From an uncultured Eubacteriales bacterium (lineage in GTDB: Bacteria; Bacillota; Clostridia; Oscillospirales; Butyricicoccaceae): DNA of 17,158 nt. The notes below the pieces were generated by a model. That model was given only the letters and a program-made list of their open reading frames with translations. It ran no database searches and was not told the DNA's origin. The stretch spans positions 1-17,158 of the forward strand of contig CAKTWY010000027.1 of assembly GCA_934630445.1 (NCBI GenBank). Reading direction: 5' to 3'. Within the stretch, counting starts at the first letter, position 1, and every line of letters starts with the position of its first letter. A program made the translations under genes and the position numbers. Positions 6,677 to 12,560 of this stretch are shown one piece after another.

Positions 6677-7409
6677 TGGAATGGAACTGATCCGGGTGGA
6701 GGATCTGAAAAAGAGCTTCGTAAAGCTCCACGCCTTAAACGGCGTCAGCACCACCATTAAAAAGGGGGAGGTCGTCGTCATCGTCGGCCCCTCCGGTTCC
6801 GGCAAGAGCACGTTTCTCCGCTGCCTGAACCTGCTGGAAATGCCGACCGCCGGCAAGGTGTTTTTTGAGGGCGTCGACATCACGGACCCGAAGACGGACA
6901 TCAATATCCACAGGCAGAAGATGGGCATGGTGTTCCAGCACTTCAACCTCTTCCCGCACATGACGATCCTGAAAAATATGACCATCGCGCCGATCAAGCT
7001 TCAGGGCAAAAAGCCGGAGCAGGCCGAAGCGGAGGCGATGGATCTTTTGAAGCGTGTCGGCCTGGCCGAGCGCGCGAACGCCTATCCCAACCAGCTGTCC
7101 GGCGGGCAGAAGCAGCGCATCGCCATCGTGCGTGCGCTGGCGATGCAGCCGGAGGTGATGCTCTTCGACGAACCGACCTCGGCGCTCGACCCGGAGATGG
7201 TCGGCGAGGTGCTCGACGTTATGAAGGCGCTCGCCGAGCAGGGGATGACGATGGCCTGCGTGACGCACGAGATGGGCTTTGCCCGCGAGGTGGGCGACCG
7301 CGTGCTGTTCATGGACGCGGGCAAGATCGTGGAAGAGGCAAAGCCGGACGAATTTTTTGCAAATCCAAAGAGCGACCGTCTGAAGGACTTCCTTGCAAAG
7401 GTCCTCTAG
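6666..7409 (+). CDS. Amino acid ABC transporter ATP-binding protein (GlnQ/HisP family)
   Basis: The 247-residue ATPase drives the importer from the cytosolic face. All ABC motifs are present: Walker A GPSGSGKST (41-49), the Q-loop in MVFQHFNLFPHMT, signature LSGGQ (144-148), Walker B VMLFDE (164-169), the D-loop SALDPE and the H-loop His201 in VTHEMGFA. The FNLFPHMT and HEMGFAREV stretches are characteristic of the polar amino acid subfamily. The GTG start at 6666 has GGAGG (6651-6655) 10 bases upstream and overlaps the permease end. ATG 6681 (MELIRVEDL) aligns with the usual family start but has only a poor ribosome site, so the exact start is uncertain. Confidence 0.93.
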   Translation: MITNGMELIRVEDLKKSFVKLHALNGVSTTIKKGEVVVIVGPSGSGKSTFLRCLNLLEMPTAGKVFFEGVDITDPKTDINIHRQKMGMVFQHFNLFPHMTILKNMTIAPIKLQGKKPEQAEAEAMDLLKRVGLAERANAYPNQLSGGQKQRIAIVRALAMQPEVMLFDEPTSALDPEMVGEVLDVMKALAEQGMTMACVTHEMGFAREVGDRVLFMDAGKIVEEAKPDEFFANPKSDRLKDFLAKVL

Positions 7410-7466
7410 CGTGGGCGCTTCATGATCGCGGCCTTGTTTGAATCGCCTGCCGCGCAGCACTGCTCG

Positions 7467-7510
7467 AATGCCTGCCGGGAAACCGTAAAGCGGTTTTCCC
7501 GGCAGGCATT
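7467..7510 (+). repeat. Long inverted repeat after the transporter ATPase gene
   Basis: The arms at 7467-7485 and 7491-7510 pair over 19 positions with one bulged T, around a 5-base loop. It sits 58 bases past the ATPase stop and is followed by ATTGATT instead of a T-run. It probably forms the 3' end of the transporter mRNA, by weak termination or by protecting against exonucleases. Confidence 0.65.
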
Positions 7511-7632
7511 ATTGATTGCGGGTTGCCCATGCCGAAAAATTTTGTTTTCAGTATTGGAAAAGCACGCAGCGGGCAGACTGAGCATATGCCGCGCCGCGGC
7601 CGGAGCGCATACGCGCGGGGATAGATATGTAA

Positions 7633-7685
7633 CGCGAATCACGATCCGTACGGAGAAGAGCATTGTTACAGCTGTTCGATTCGCG
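7633..7685. repeat. 8-base inverted pair overlapping the 16-base pair
   Basis: CGCGAATC (7633-7640) and GATTCGCG (7678-7685) are perfect inverted copies. They enclose the left 16-base arm (7644-7659) but not its partner, so the two helices would be interleaved: either alternatives or a pseudoknot. Confidence 0.5.
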
Positions 7686-7770
7686 TTTCGGCGCTTTGCG
7701 CACCGAACGGCGGATGTTTATAATCCGGCGTGCAAATTGGCTTCTAACCTGTTTTCTTCTCCGTACGGAT
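7644..7770. repeat. Pair of 16-base inverted copies containing TCCGTACGGA
   Basis: The sequence at 7644-7659 (ATCCGTACGGAGAAGA) recurs in reverse complement at 7755-7770, 95 bases away, without mismatch. Each copy contains the self-palindrome TCCGTACGGA. The pair may close a long RNA hairpin or be two binding sites for a dimeric DNA-binding protein. The enclosed DNA also has smaller hairpins: TTCGGCGC/GCG-CA-CCGAA (7687-7707) and GGAT/ATCC around 7712-7726. Confidence 0.6.
7696..7724 (+). promoter_or_regulatory. Possible promoter inside the non-coding block
   Basis: TTGCGC (7696-7701), 17 bases and TATAAT (7719-7724) fit a SigA promoter reading rightwards, with no gene on that strand before 8387. 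A transcript would run through the right 16-base arm to the A/T hairpin at about 7790-7822. Confidence 0.4.
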
Positions 7771-7789
7771 TTTCGATGTTTCGCTGCGG

Positions 7790-7822
7790 AAAAAGATCAA
7801 ATCATAGGAGTTGATTTTTTTC
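7790..7822 (+). terminator. Possible A/T-rich terminator hairpin
   Basis: AAAAAGATCAA pairs over 11 positions (one G-T pair) with TTGATTTTTTT around a 10-base loop. The T-run is part of the stem, so termination would be weak unless only the inner ATCAA/TTGAT part forms. It could end a short RNA from the promoter at 7696-7724. Confidence 0.35.
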
Positions 7823-7827
7823 GCGTT

Positions 7828-7861
7828 ATGATTGTGCCGCCTTTGTGCGGCAAATAATCAC
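7828..7861 (-). terminator. Hairpin after the SASP gene, probable transcript end
   Basis: TGCCGC and GCGGCA (within 7833-7850) pair around a 6-base loop, extended by TGATT/AATCA after a small internal loop. It lies just past the SASP stop codon on the minus strand. There is no clean T-run, so efficiency as a terminator is uncertain. Confidence 0.4.
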
Positions 7862-7869
7862 AGGGGAAG

Positions 7870-8049
7870 TTACTTCATGCTCTCCTCATAGGCCTTGATC
7901 ATCTTTTTGACCATCTGACCACCGATGGAGCCCGCCTGCTTGGAAGTCAGGTCACCATTGTAACCCTGCTTTAAGGAAACGCCAACTTCGTTCGCAGCCT
8001 CGGTCTTGAAGCGTTCCATCGCCTCGTTCGCACCAGGTACCATTGCCAT
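7870..8049 (-). CDS. Alpha/beta-type small acid-soluble spore protein (SASP)
   Basis: The 59-residue protein is a clear alpha/beta SASP, which coats and protects DNA in the dormant spore. EAMERFKTEAANEVGV is helix 1 and contains the conserved EVG(V) germination-protease region; the downstream YNGDLTSKQAGSIGGQMVKKMI contains the family signature with the turn GDLTSKQAGSIGG and helix 2. The length is typical. A strong ribosome site, GGAGGTG (8063-8057 on the minus strand), sits 7 bases before ATG 8049. Codon and base use is less GC-rich than the neighbours, as usual for a very highly expressed gene. Expression in the forespore by SigG is expected; a possible SigG promoter lies upstream. The gene stands alone, diverging from an HD-domain gene. 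Confidence 0.96.
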   Translation of the reverse strand: MAMVPGANEAMERFKTEAANEVGVSLKQGYNGDLTSKQAGSIGGQMVKKMIKAYEESMK

Positions 8050-8124
8050 TACAATTCACCTCCGTATGGTTTATTTCTTTTGATCTGCTGATTCTTAAAT
8101 CCCGTCTGACGGTGTTTACAGTCC

Positions 8125-8153
8125 TATTTTGTACACGCATGCGCAAATCATTC
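8125..8153 (-). promoter_or_regulatory. Possible SigG promoter of the SASP gene
   Basis: On the minus strand, GAATG (8153-8149), 17 bases and CAAAATA (8131-8125) match the forespore SigG pattern (GHATR, CATNHTA) at all but one informative position. SASP genes are standard SigG targets, which supports the reading. A 9-base inverted repeat arm (8137-8145) lies in the spacer. Confidence 0.45.
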
Positions 8154-8190
8154 GCGCCAAATTTTGACTGCCTTCGCCGTATGCGCATGC
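8137..8190. repeat. 9-base inverted repeat in the SASP/HD intergenic region
   Basis: GCATGCGCA (8137-8145) and TGCGCATGC (8182-8190) are perfect inverted copies 36 bases apart. The left arm lies within the possible SigG promoter. The rest of 8050-8386 contains the HD-gene promoter and GC-rich sequence; I see no gene. Confidence 0.4.
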
Positions 8191-8265
8191 CCGCGGGAGA
8201 TGGCGCCCGCGCGTGCTTTCCGCGGCCGGCTCGCGGCAGGATTTGCGCACCGCACCGGTTTTTCC

Positions 8266-8294
8266 TTGTGAACGCGGAAGATATCCGATATAAT
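8266..8294 (+). promoter_or_regulatory. Promoter of the HD-domain gene at 8387
   Basis: TTGTGA (8266-8271), 17 bases and TATAAT (8289-8294) form a near-consensus SigA promoter. The expected start near 8301 excludes the in-frame ATG at 8303 as a translated start and leaves a leader of about 85 bases. Confidence 0.8.
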
Positions 8295-8386
8295 AAGGTA
8301 TCATGCGCTGCGGCGGACGGTTTCCGTTTTTCCGCACAGTAAAATGGCCCGGCAGCCGGGCGGAAATGAGGCATACCGCATTGGAT

Positions 8387-8947
8387 ATGAAAGAAAAATT
8401 TATCAGGCTTTATCAGGAAAACATCACCCGGGACGGCGCGCAGGACCTGCTTGACTGGCTGGGCAAGACCGATTTTTTCACCGCGCCTGCCAGCACGCGC
8501 TTTCACAGCGCATATGCGGGCGGTCTTGTCGAGCACAGCGTCAATGTATATGAGGTGCTGCGCGAGCGCTATTTTGAGCCCGGCGACAGCGAAGAGAGCT
8601 TTGCCATCGCAGCGCTCCTGCACGACCTGTGCAAAGCGCAGTTTTATAAGCTCGGCACCAGAAATGTCAAAAACGAATCCACCGGCCAGTGGGAAAAGGT
8701 GCCCTACTATACCATTGAGGATAAATTCCCGTACGGTCACGGCGAAAAATCCGTTTTTTTGATCGAGCGCTTTATGAAGCTGCGCCTGGACGAAGCGGTA
8801 GCCATCCGCTGGCACATGGGCGGCTTTGACGACACGGTGAAAGCGGGCGGATATTCCATCAGTGCCGCGTTTGAACAGTATCCGCTGGCGATCAAGCTGC
8901 ATCTTTCCGATGCGGAGGCGACGTACCTGCGCGAGCGCAAGCGCTGA
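8387..8947 (+). CDS. HD-domain protein (phage/Clostridia-type small hydrolase)
   Basis: The roughly 186-residue protein belongs to a recognisable HD group common in Clostridia and their phages. It has a short N-terminal helix pair, then TDFFTAPASTRFHSAYAGG, LVEHSVNVYEVL with metal ligand His50, ALLHDLCK with the His79-Asp80 pair, KVPYYTIEDKFPYGHGEKSV, and AIRWHMGGFDD. The order resembles HD domains of YhaM-type nucleases, but no OB-fold nucleic-acid domain is attached. The activity is unknown, probably a metal-dependent phosphohydrolase. The start is uncertain: ATG 8387 (MKEKF) fits family relatives, TTG 8381 has GAGG nine bases upstream, and ATG 8366 is also in frame. It has its own promoter and probably ends at the hairpin at 9007, separate from ypeB. 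Confidence 0.88.
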   Translation: MKEKFIRLYQENITRDGAQDLLDWLGKTDFFTAPASTRFHSAYAGGLVEHSVNVYEVLRERYFEPGDSEESFAIAALLHDLCKAQFYKLGTRNVKNESTGQWEKVPYYTIEDKFPYGHGEKSVFLIERFMKLRLDEAVAIRWHMGGFDDTVKAGGYSISAAFEQYPLAIKLHLSDAEATYLRERKR

Positions 8948-9004
8948 GCCGTTTTTTTTCATTCGTGTGCGCGGCGGAGATCCTGCCGCGCTTGATGTAT
9001 GAAC

Positions 9005-9047
9005 TTCCCCGCTATGGTGAAAAATATGCCATAGCGGGGAGCTTTTT
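9005..9047 (+). terminator. Intrinsic terminator between the HD gene and ypeB
   Basis: A perfect 11-bp stem, with arms 9007-9017 and 9029-9039, is extended by one or two weak pairs and followed by GCTTTTT. It separates the HD transcript from ypeB. Confidence 0.85.
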
Positions 9048-9111
9048 ACACAGCGGGCCGCGGCCGGGATGGCTGCGCACGGATTTTGGAGCTCCCGTGA
9101 AAGGAGCTTTT

Positions 9112-10432
9112 ATGAACAAAAAAGCAGTCAGCGTGCTACTCTGCATCACGATTTTATCGATTGGTTTCGGCGTATATGGTCTTTATCGCGCCGATCTGAG
9201 CGAGGAGAGCGCCGCGTATGCGCGCGAACGGGCGATGGGCGACCTGATCACGAGCGTTTCGACGCTCGACGGCGCGCTCGAGAAGTGTCAATATGCGAGC
9301 GGGGCCTTCCTTTGCACCTCCGCCGCGGAGGTCTGGCGCGAGGCGTCAAACGCCGCCGCCGCGCTGTCGCAGCTTCCGATCTACGATGAAAATCTGGAGA
9401 AGACGCAGCGGTATATCGCCCAGGCCGGCGGCTATGCGTTCTCGCTTCTGCGCTCGGCCGCGGCGGGAACGGAGCCGACGGCGCAGGAGCGGGAATACCT
9501 GCGCGCTCGCATCGGCGGCGGATGCGCTCGCGGACGGCCTTTATGAAATCAAGGTCCGCATGGATGAAGGCGCGCTCGCTTTTGGTACGGCACCGGAACT
9601 GGCCGTGAGCGCCGCCTCTGTGGGCGACGATACGGACTACGGCATTTTCGGCGGCGTGGAAAACGAATTTCCCGAATACGCGGGGCTGATTTATGACGGC
9701 CCGTTTTCCGACCACCTCTCACGCAGGACGCCGCAGTATATCAAAGGGCGCGGGGTCGTCGGCGACGCCGATGCGCGGCGGCGCGCGGCAGCCGTGCTCG
9801 GCGAGCGGGAGGACGTCATCATGTTCGCCGGCGAGGGGGGAGGAAGCGTTCCTGTCTACAGCTTTTCTTCCCGTTCCGGCGCGACGGTCGATATCTCCAA
9901 ACAGGGCGGCGCGCCGGTGATGATGCTCAGCGGCCGCGAGGTGATGGAATATACACTGAGCGCTGAGCAGGCGCTCAGCTATGCCGCCGCCTTCCTGGAA
10001 AAGAACGGATTTGCCGACATGACGGAAACGTATTATTATGAGAGGGAAGGCGTGCTCACGGCGAATTTCGCCGCGGAGAAGGAGGGAACCATCTTCTATC
10101 CCGACCTCGTCAAGGTGTCTGTCGCGCTTGACAACGGCGAAATCCTCGGTTTCGAGGCCATGGGGTATATCGAAAACCACCGTGAGCGCGAAACGCCGGC
10201 CGCGCCGGTCAGCGAGGAAGCGGCAAAAGCAGCGCTTGTCGCGCCGCTGGCAGTCCAGTCGCACCGCATGGCCGTGATCCCCACACCGGGGGAAAATGAG
10301 GTGTACTGCCACGAGTTCCTGTGCAAAGATCCGGGCGGGCGCAGCGTTCTTGTGTATGTCAACGCTGCCACCGGCCAGCAGGAGAGCATCCTTCTCCTGC
10401 TCCAGGATGAGAACGGCACGCTTGTCATGTAA
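9112..10432 (+). pseudogene. ypeB: YpeB-type spore germination protein, interrupted by one frameshift
   Basis: Joined over the break, the two frames give about 440 residues, close to B. subtilis YpeB. YpeB sits in the spore inner membrane and stabilises the cortex-lytic enzyme SleB. The N-terminal part has a membrane anchor (VSVLLCITILSIGFGVYGLY) and a helical region ending in TAQEREYLR. The C-terminal part resumes at ALASAADALADGL and holds the YpeB stretches YDGPFSDHL and VYVNAATGQQESILLLLQDENGTL, with PepSY-like repeats between. Reading moves from frame 9112 to the +1 frame near 9502-9507, within CTGCGCGCTCGC. One missing GC unit in that dinucleotide run explains it exactly. Without a shift, translation stops at 9544-9546. 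The rest shows no decay, so a recent mutation, a sequencing error or a switchable repeat all fit. AAGGAG lies 5 bases before ATG 9112. No sleB is adjacent. Confidence 0.88.
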
Positions 10433-10571
10433 CGCACGCCGGACATGCCGCCTTTGGGCGGAGCGGATTATATGTCGGGAAAACAAAAATTTAAAAATTA
10501 TTTAAGAAAAAAAGAAGCCTTTTGTCACGCTGTGCCGTTATAATAAAAGAAAGAGCACACGTGTCTGTAAA

Positions 10572-10621
10572 GCGGCGGCCGTGCGGGCCGGCCGCATCGG
10601 GAGTGCCGGTTCTGCCGGCAC
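10572..10621 (+). promoter_or_regulatory. Two GC-rich leader hairpins before the VTT-family gene
   Basis: Hairpin 1 pairs 10572-10580 with 10586-10595 (9 bp, one bulged G). Hairpin 2 pairs GTGCCGG (10603-10609) with CCGGCAC (10615-10621) around a 5-base loop. They end 20 bases before the ribosome site of the next gene. A TATAAT at 10539-10544 could be its -10 box but lacks a -35 at the right distance. Confidence 0.45.
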
Positions 10622-10651
10622 CCCCGGCAGCACGTGACAGAAGGAGAGCCC

Positions 10652-11434
10652 ATGGAGATGAAAAAAAGCGCTCCGCGCATACCGGAGCGTAAATTTGAAA
10701 AAACGGACAAGCCTGTTCAGGATGCGGCATATATGCGCCGCAGGCGAATTGTCAGTATCCTGTCGCTTGCCATCGCGCTTGCATTTTTTGCGGTGATTGC
10801 CGTTGTGATCGGCAGGCCGCTGATCGCATTTATCGAAGACGCCGAGCAGTTCCGCCTTTGGGTCGACGCACACGGCGTTTGGGGCAGACTGGCCTTTTTT
10901 GGGATCCGCGTGGTACAGACGATTATCACGATCCTCCCCGGCGAGGCGGTTGAAATCGGCGCGGGATATGCCTTCGGCGCGTGGGAAGGGCTTTTGTGGT
11001 GTACGCTCGGCAGCGCTGCCGGCAGCGCCGTGATCTATGCGATCACAAAGCGCTTCGGTGTGCATATTGTCGAGGCTTTCATCACGCGCGAAAAACTCTA
11101 CTCCTTCCGCTTCGTGCGCGAGTCGAAGCGCCTGAATACGCTGATGTTCCTCTTTTATCTGATGCCCGGAACGCCCAAAGACGTCATGATGTATTTTGTC
11201 GGTCTGACGCCGATGAAGCTGTCGACGTTTTTGCTGATCACAGGCGCGGCGCGCATCCCGTCGATCATTACCTCTACGCTCGGCGGGGATGCGATCGGCA
11301 TCGGCAACTACAGCCTGGCCGCTGTTGTTCTCACAGCGACCGCTTCGGTGAGCTTGATCGGGCTGATCGCGTATTGGCGGCATTTCAAAAAGCTGGAGGA
11401 AAAAGAAAAGCATCCGCCGGAAACCGAGCGGTAA
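10652..11434 (+). CDS. TVP38/TMEM64 (VTT domain, DedA superfamily) membrane protein
   Basis: The 260-residue integral membrane protein has a basic, hydrophilic N-terminus of about 33 residues, a first helix (about 35-58), and then the VTT domain. The domain shows ILPGEAVEIGAGYAFGAWEGL, a glycine-rich LGSAAGSAVIYAI helix, FLFYLMPGTPKDVMMYFVGLTPM with the conserved Pro-Gly-Thr-Pro and Asp, and an amphipathic end rich in Lys/Glu. Relatives of the DedA superfamily act as lipid scramblases or transporters, including recycling of undecaprenyl phosphate and phosphatidylethanolamine; the precise substrate of this branch is not known. ATG 10652 has AAGGAG 5 bases before it; ATG 10658 would be 11 bases away, and GTG 10634 has no ribosome site. 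It appears monocistronic, between ypeB and the riboswitch. Confidence 0.9.
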   Translation: MEMKKSAPRIPERKFEKTDKPVQDAAYMRRRRIVSILSLAIALAFFAVIAVVIGRPLIAFIEDAEQFRLWVDAHGVWGRLAFFGIRVVQTIITILPGEAVEIGAGYAFGAWEGLLWCTLGSAAGSAVIYAITKRFGVHIVEAFITREKLYSFRFVRESKRLNTLMFLFYLMPGTPKDVMMYFVGLTPMKLSTFLLITGAARIPSIITSTLGGDAIGIGNYSLAAVVLTATASVSLIGLIAYWRHFKKLEEKEKHPPETER

Positions 11435-11524
11435 AATCCTGTTTCCGGGGCATAGCCGCGTGACCGACGGCATAGGAATGGAGTGTATGCCGGGTATGGC
11501 TCTCAGACGGATGGAAGAATTCCC

Positions 11525-11553
11525 TTGACATCTTTGTACGAATATGGTATTGT
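11525..11553 (+). promoter_or_regulatory. Promoter of the riboswitch-mntP transcript
   Basis: TTGACA (11525-11530), 17 bases and TATTGT (11548-11553) form a strong SigA promoter with a perfect -35. Transcription would start near 11559-11561, immediately before the aptamer. The stretch from the previous gene's stop (11434) to here has no clear terminator. Confidence 0.85.
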
Positions 11554-11557
11554 AAAC

Positions 11558-11679
11558 CGAAATAAGGGAGTAGTCGGCGCTATACGCGTGGTATCTGCCA
11601 ACATACTGGAAGTTTCTTCCTGGCTTTATCTGAAACGACGAGACTTATCTGCCAGATAGGCGGGTGGGTCTCTTTTTTT
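11558..11679 (+). ncRNA. yybP-ykoY manganese riboswitch with expression platform
   Basis: The aptamer carries the family's conserved GGGAGTAG (11566-11573) in the first arm. The second arm (11599-11630) has the pattern seen in known members: a CCAACATAC strand, a GGAAG/CTTCC hairpin and TGGCTTTATCTG. The 3' side reads ACGAGACTTAT. Helix P1 pairs ATAAG (11562-11566) with CTTAT (11644-11648). The same 3' segment also forms the terminator below, so Mn2+ binding, which stabilises P1, should prevent termination: an ON switch. The next gene is a manganese exporter, as expected for this class in E. coli and other bacteria. Confidence 0.93.
11640..11679 (+). terminator. Riboswitch-controlled intrinsic terminator
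   Basis: GAGAC (11640-11644) pairs with GTCTC (11668-11672) and an inner TATCT/AGATA hairpin (11646-11658) stacks inside, followed by seven T. Its 5' strand overlaps the 3' strand of aptamer helix P1, so the two cannot form together. Confidence 0.9.
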
Positions 11680-11719
11680 GTCCCAAACCGCCGTGAAATC
11701 ATTGCTTGGAGGAACAGTC

Positions 11720-12280
11720 ATGAGCTTTTGGGAACTTTTCATTATTGCAGTCGGGCTGTCGATGGATGCTTTTGCCGTGGCGGTATGTAAGGGGCTTTCC
11801 GTCCAGAGCGTGCGCCCCGCGCATGCTTTGACGGTGGGTCTCTATTTCGGCGGCGCGCAGGCGCTGATGCCGCTGGCGGGCTATTTTCTCGGAACGCAGT
11901 TTGAATCGTTTATCACCAATATTGACCACTGGATCGCGTTCGTTCTCCTTGCGCTGATCGGCGCGAGCATGATCCGCGAATCCCGCTCCGGGGCGGAATG
12001 TCTTGACGCGTCGTTCGGGATTAAGGCGATGGCGCCGCTCGCCGTTGCCACGAGCATCGACGCGCTCGCCGTGGGCGTTACGTTTGCCTTCCTGCGGGTG
12101 GAAATCGTTTCCGCAGTCAGTCTGATCGGCCTGACGACGTTTGTGCTCTCCGCCATCGGCGTGAAGGTCGGGCATGTTTTCGGCGCGAAATACAAATCAA
12201 AGGCCGAGCTGTTCGGAGGCGTGGTATTGATTTTGATGGGGCTGAAGATCCTTCTCGAGCATTTGGGGCTGCTTGGCTGA
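11720..12280 (+). CDS. mntP: Manganese efflux pump MntP
   Basis: The 186-residue protein has six predicted membrane helices in two three-helix repeats and exports Mn2+ across the cytoplasmic membrane. The paired signature motifs are clear: GLSMDAFAVAVCKG with Asp16 in helix 1 and ATSIDALAVGV with Asp114 in helix 4. These are the acidic residues placed in the ion path of E. coli MntP. FGGAQALMPL in helix 2 and the final GGVVLILMGLKILLEH are also typical. GGAGG (11708-11712) sits 7 bases before ATG 11720. Control by the upstream manganese riboswitch makes expression rise when Mn2+ is plentiful. A weak hairpin at 12323-12349 may end the transcript. Confidence 0.96.
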   Translation: MSFWELFIIAVGLSMDAFAVAVCKGLSVQSVRPAHALTVGLYFGGAQALMPLAGYFLGTQFESFITNIDHWIAFVLLALIGASMIRESRSGAECLDASFGIKAMAPLAVATSIDALAVGVTFAFLRVEIVSAVSLIGLTTFVLSAIGVKVGHVFGAKYKSKAELFGGVVLILMGLKILLEHLGLLG

Positions 12281-12322
12281 TGAGGCGCGGCGATGGAGGG
12301 GGTACTGGTTCCCGTGCGTCTG

Positions 12323-12349
12323 TCGAAGCGTGGCGCTTGAATTTTATTT
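12323..12349 (+). terminator. Weak terminator after mntP
   Basis: TCGAAGCG (12323-12330) pairs with CGCTTGA (12334-12340), with one bulged G and a 3-base loop, followed by ATTTTATTT. The stem is short, so this is a moderate candidate only. Confidence 0.45.
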
Positions 12350-12378
12350 GAAATTTCTGCCGGACACGCCTTCTGAAA

Positions 12379-12434
12379 TTGATTTAAATGCAGCTTTATG
12401 ATATAGTGTTTTTGAATAAGCGCAGGCGCTTATT
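12379..12434 (+). promoter_or_regulatory. Promoter with start-site palindrome, before ddl
   Basis: TTGATT (12379-12384), 17 bases and TATAGT (12402-12407) form a SigA promoter with a TG extension. Directly at the expected start site lies a palindrome of two perfect 9-base arms, AATAAGCGC (12415-12423) and GCGCTTATT (12426-12434), around AG. This is a classic operator position, though it could also be a 5'-terminal RNA hairpin. From 12435 to 12560 is a GC-rich leader without a visible gene. Confidence 0.7.
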
Positions 12435-12560
12435 TAAAGATGCAGAAACGCGACGCACGGCTGCGTTCTGTAAACGCGCGTGCGGCGCAGCATTTTTGTT
12501 TTACCACTGACCGCAGCCGCTGGGCGGCAGATCACAGATGATGAACGGGGGCATCAGCGC

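Larger units (their letters stand above)
7410..7869. other. 460-base region without a convincing gene, rich in inverted repeats
   Basis: Open frames here lack ribosome sites at sensible distances and have no recognisable protein character. The region holds a 19-bp near-perfect inverted repeat (7467-7510), a pair of 16-base inverted copies (7644-7659, 7755-7770), an 8-base inverted pair (7633-7640, 7678-7685), a possible promoter (7696-7724), an A/T-rich hairpin with seven T (about 7790-7822) and a hairpin at 7833-7850 that may end the SASP transcript. These are listed separately. It may encode a small RNA or long regulated untranslated regions. Confidence 0.6.

Noticed and set aside
5867..6997. 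376-residue open frame on the - strand
   Set aside because: Antisense shadow across the permease and ATPase genes; it spans two overlapping real genes and lacks a start signal.
7671..7685. GTTCGATTC, resembling a tRNA T-loop
   Set aside because: The flanking bases cannot form a T-stem and no acceptor, D or anticodon arm is present nearby.
7422..7814. 130-residue open frame in the gap after the transporter ATPase gene
   Set aside because: No ribosome site, Arg/Ala/Cys-rich composition typical of non-coding GC-rich DNA, and it runs through strong inverted repeats.
7663..7857. 64-residue open frame starting at TTG with GGAGAAGAG upstream
   Set aside because: The frame passes through both hairpin arms and the promoter-like element, and the protein has no recognisable character; the purine run is part of the inverted repeat.
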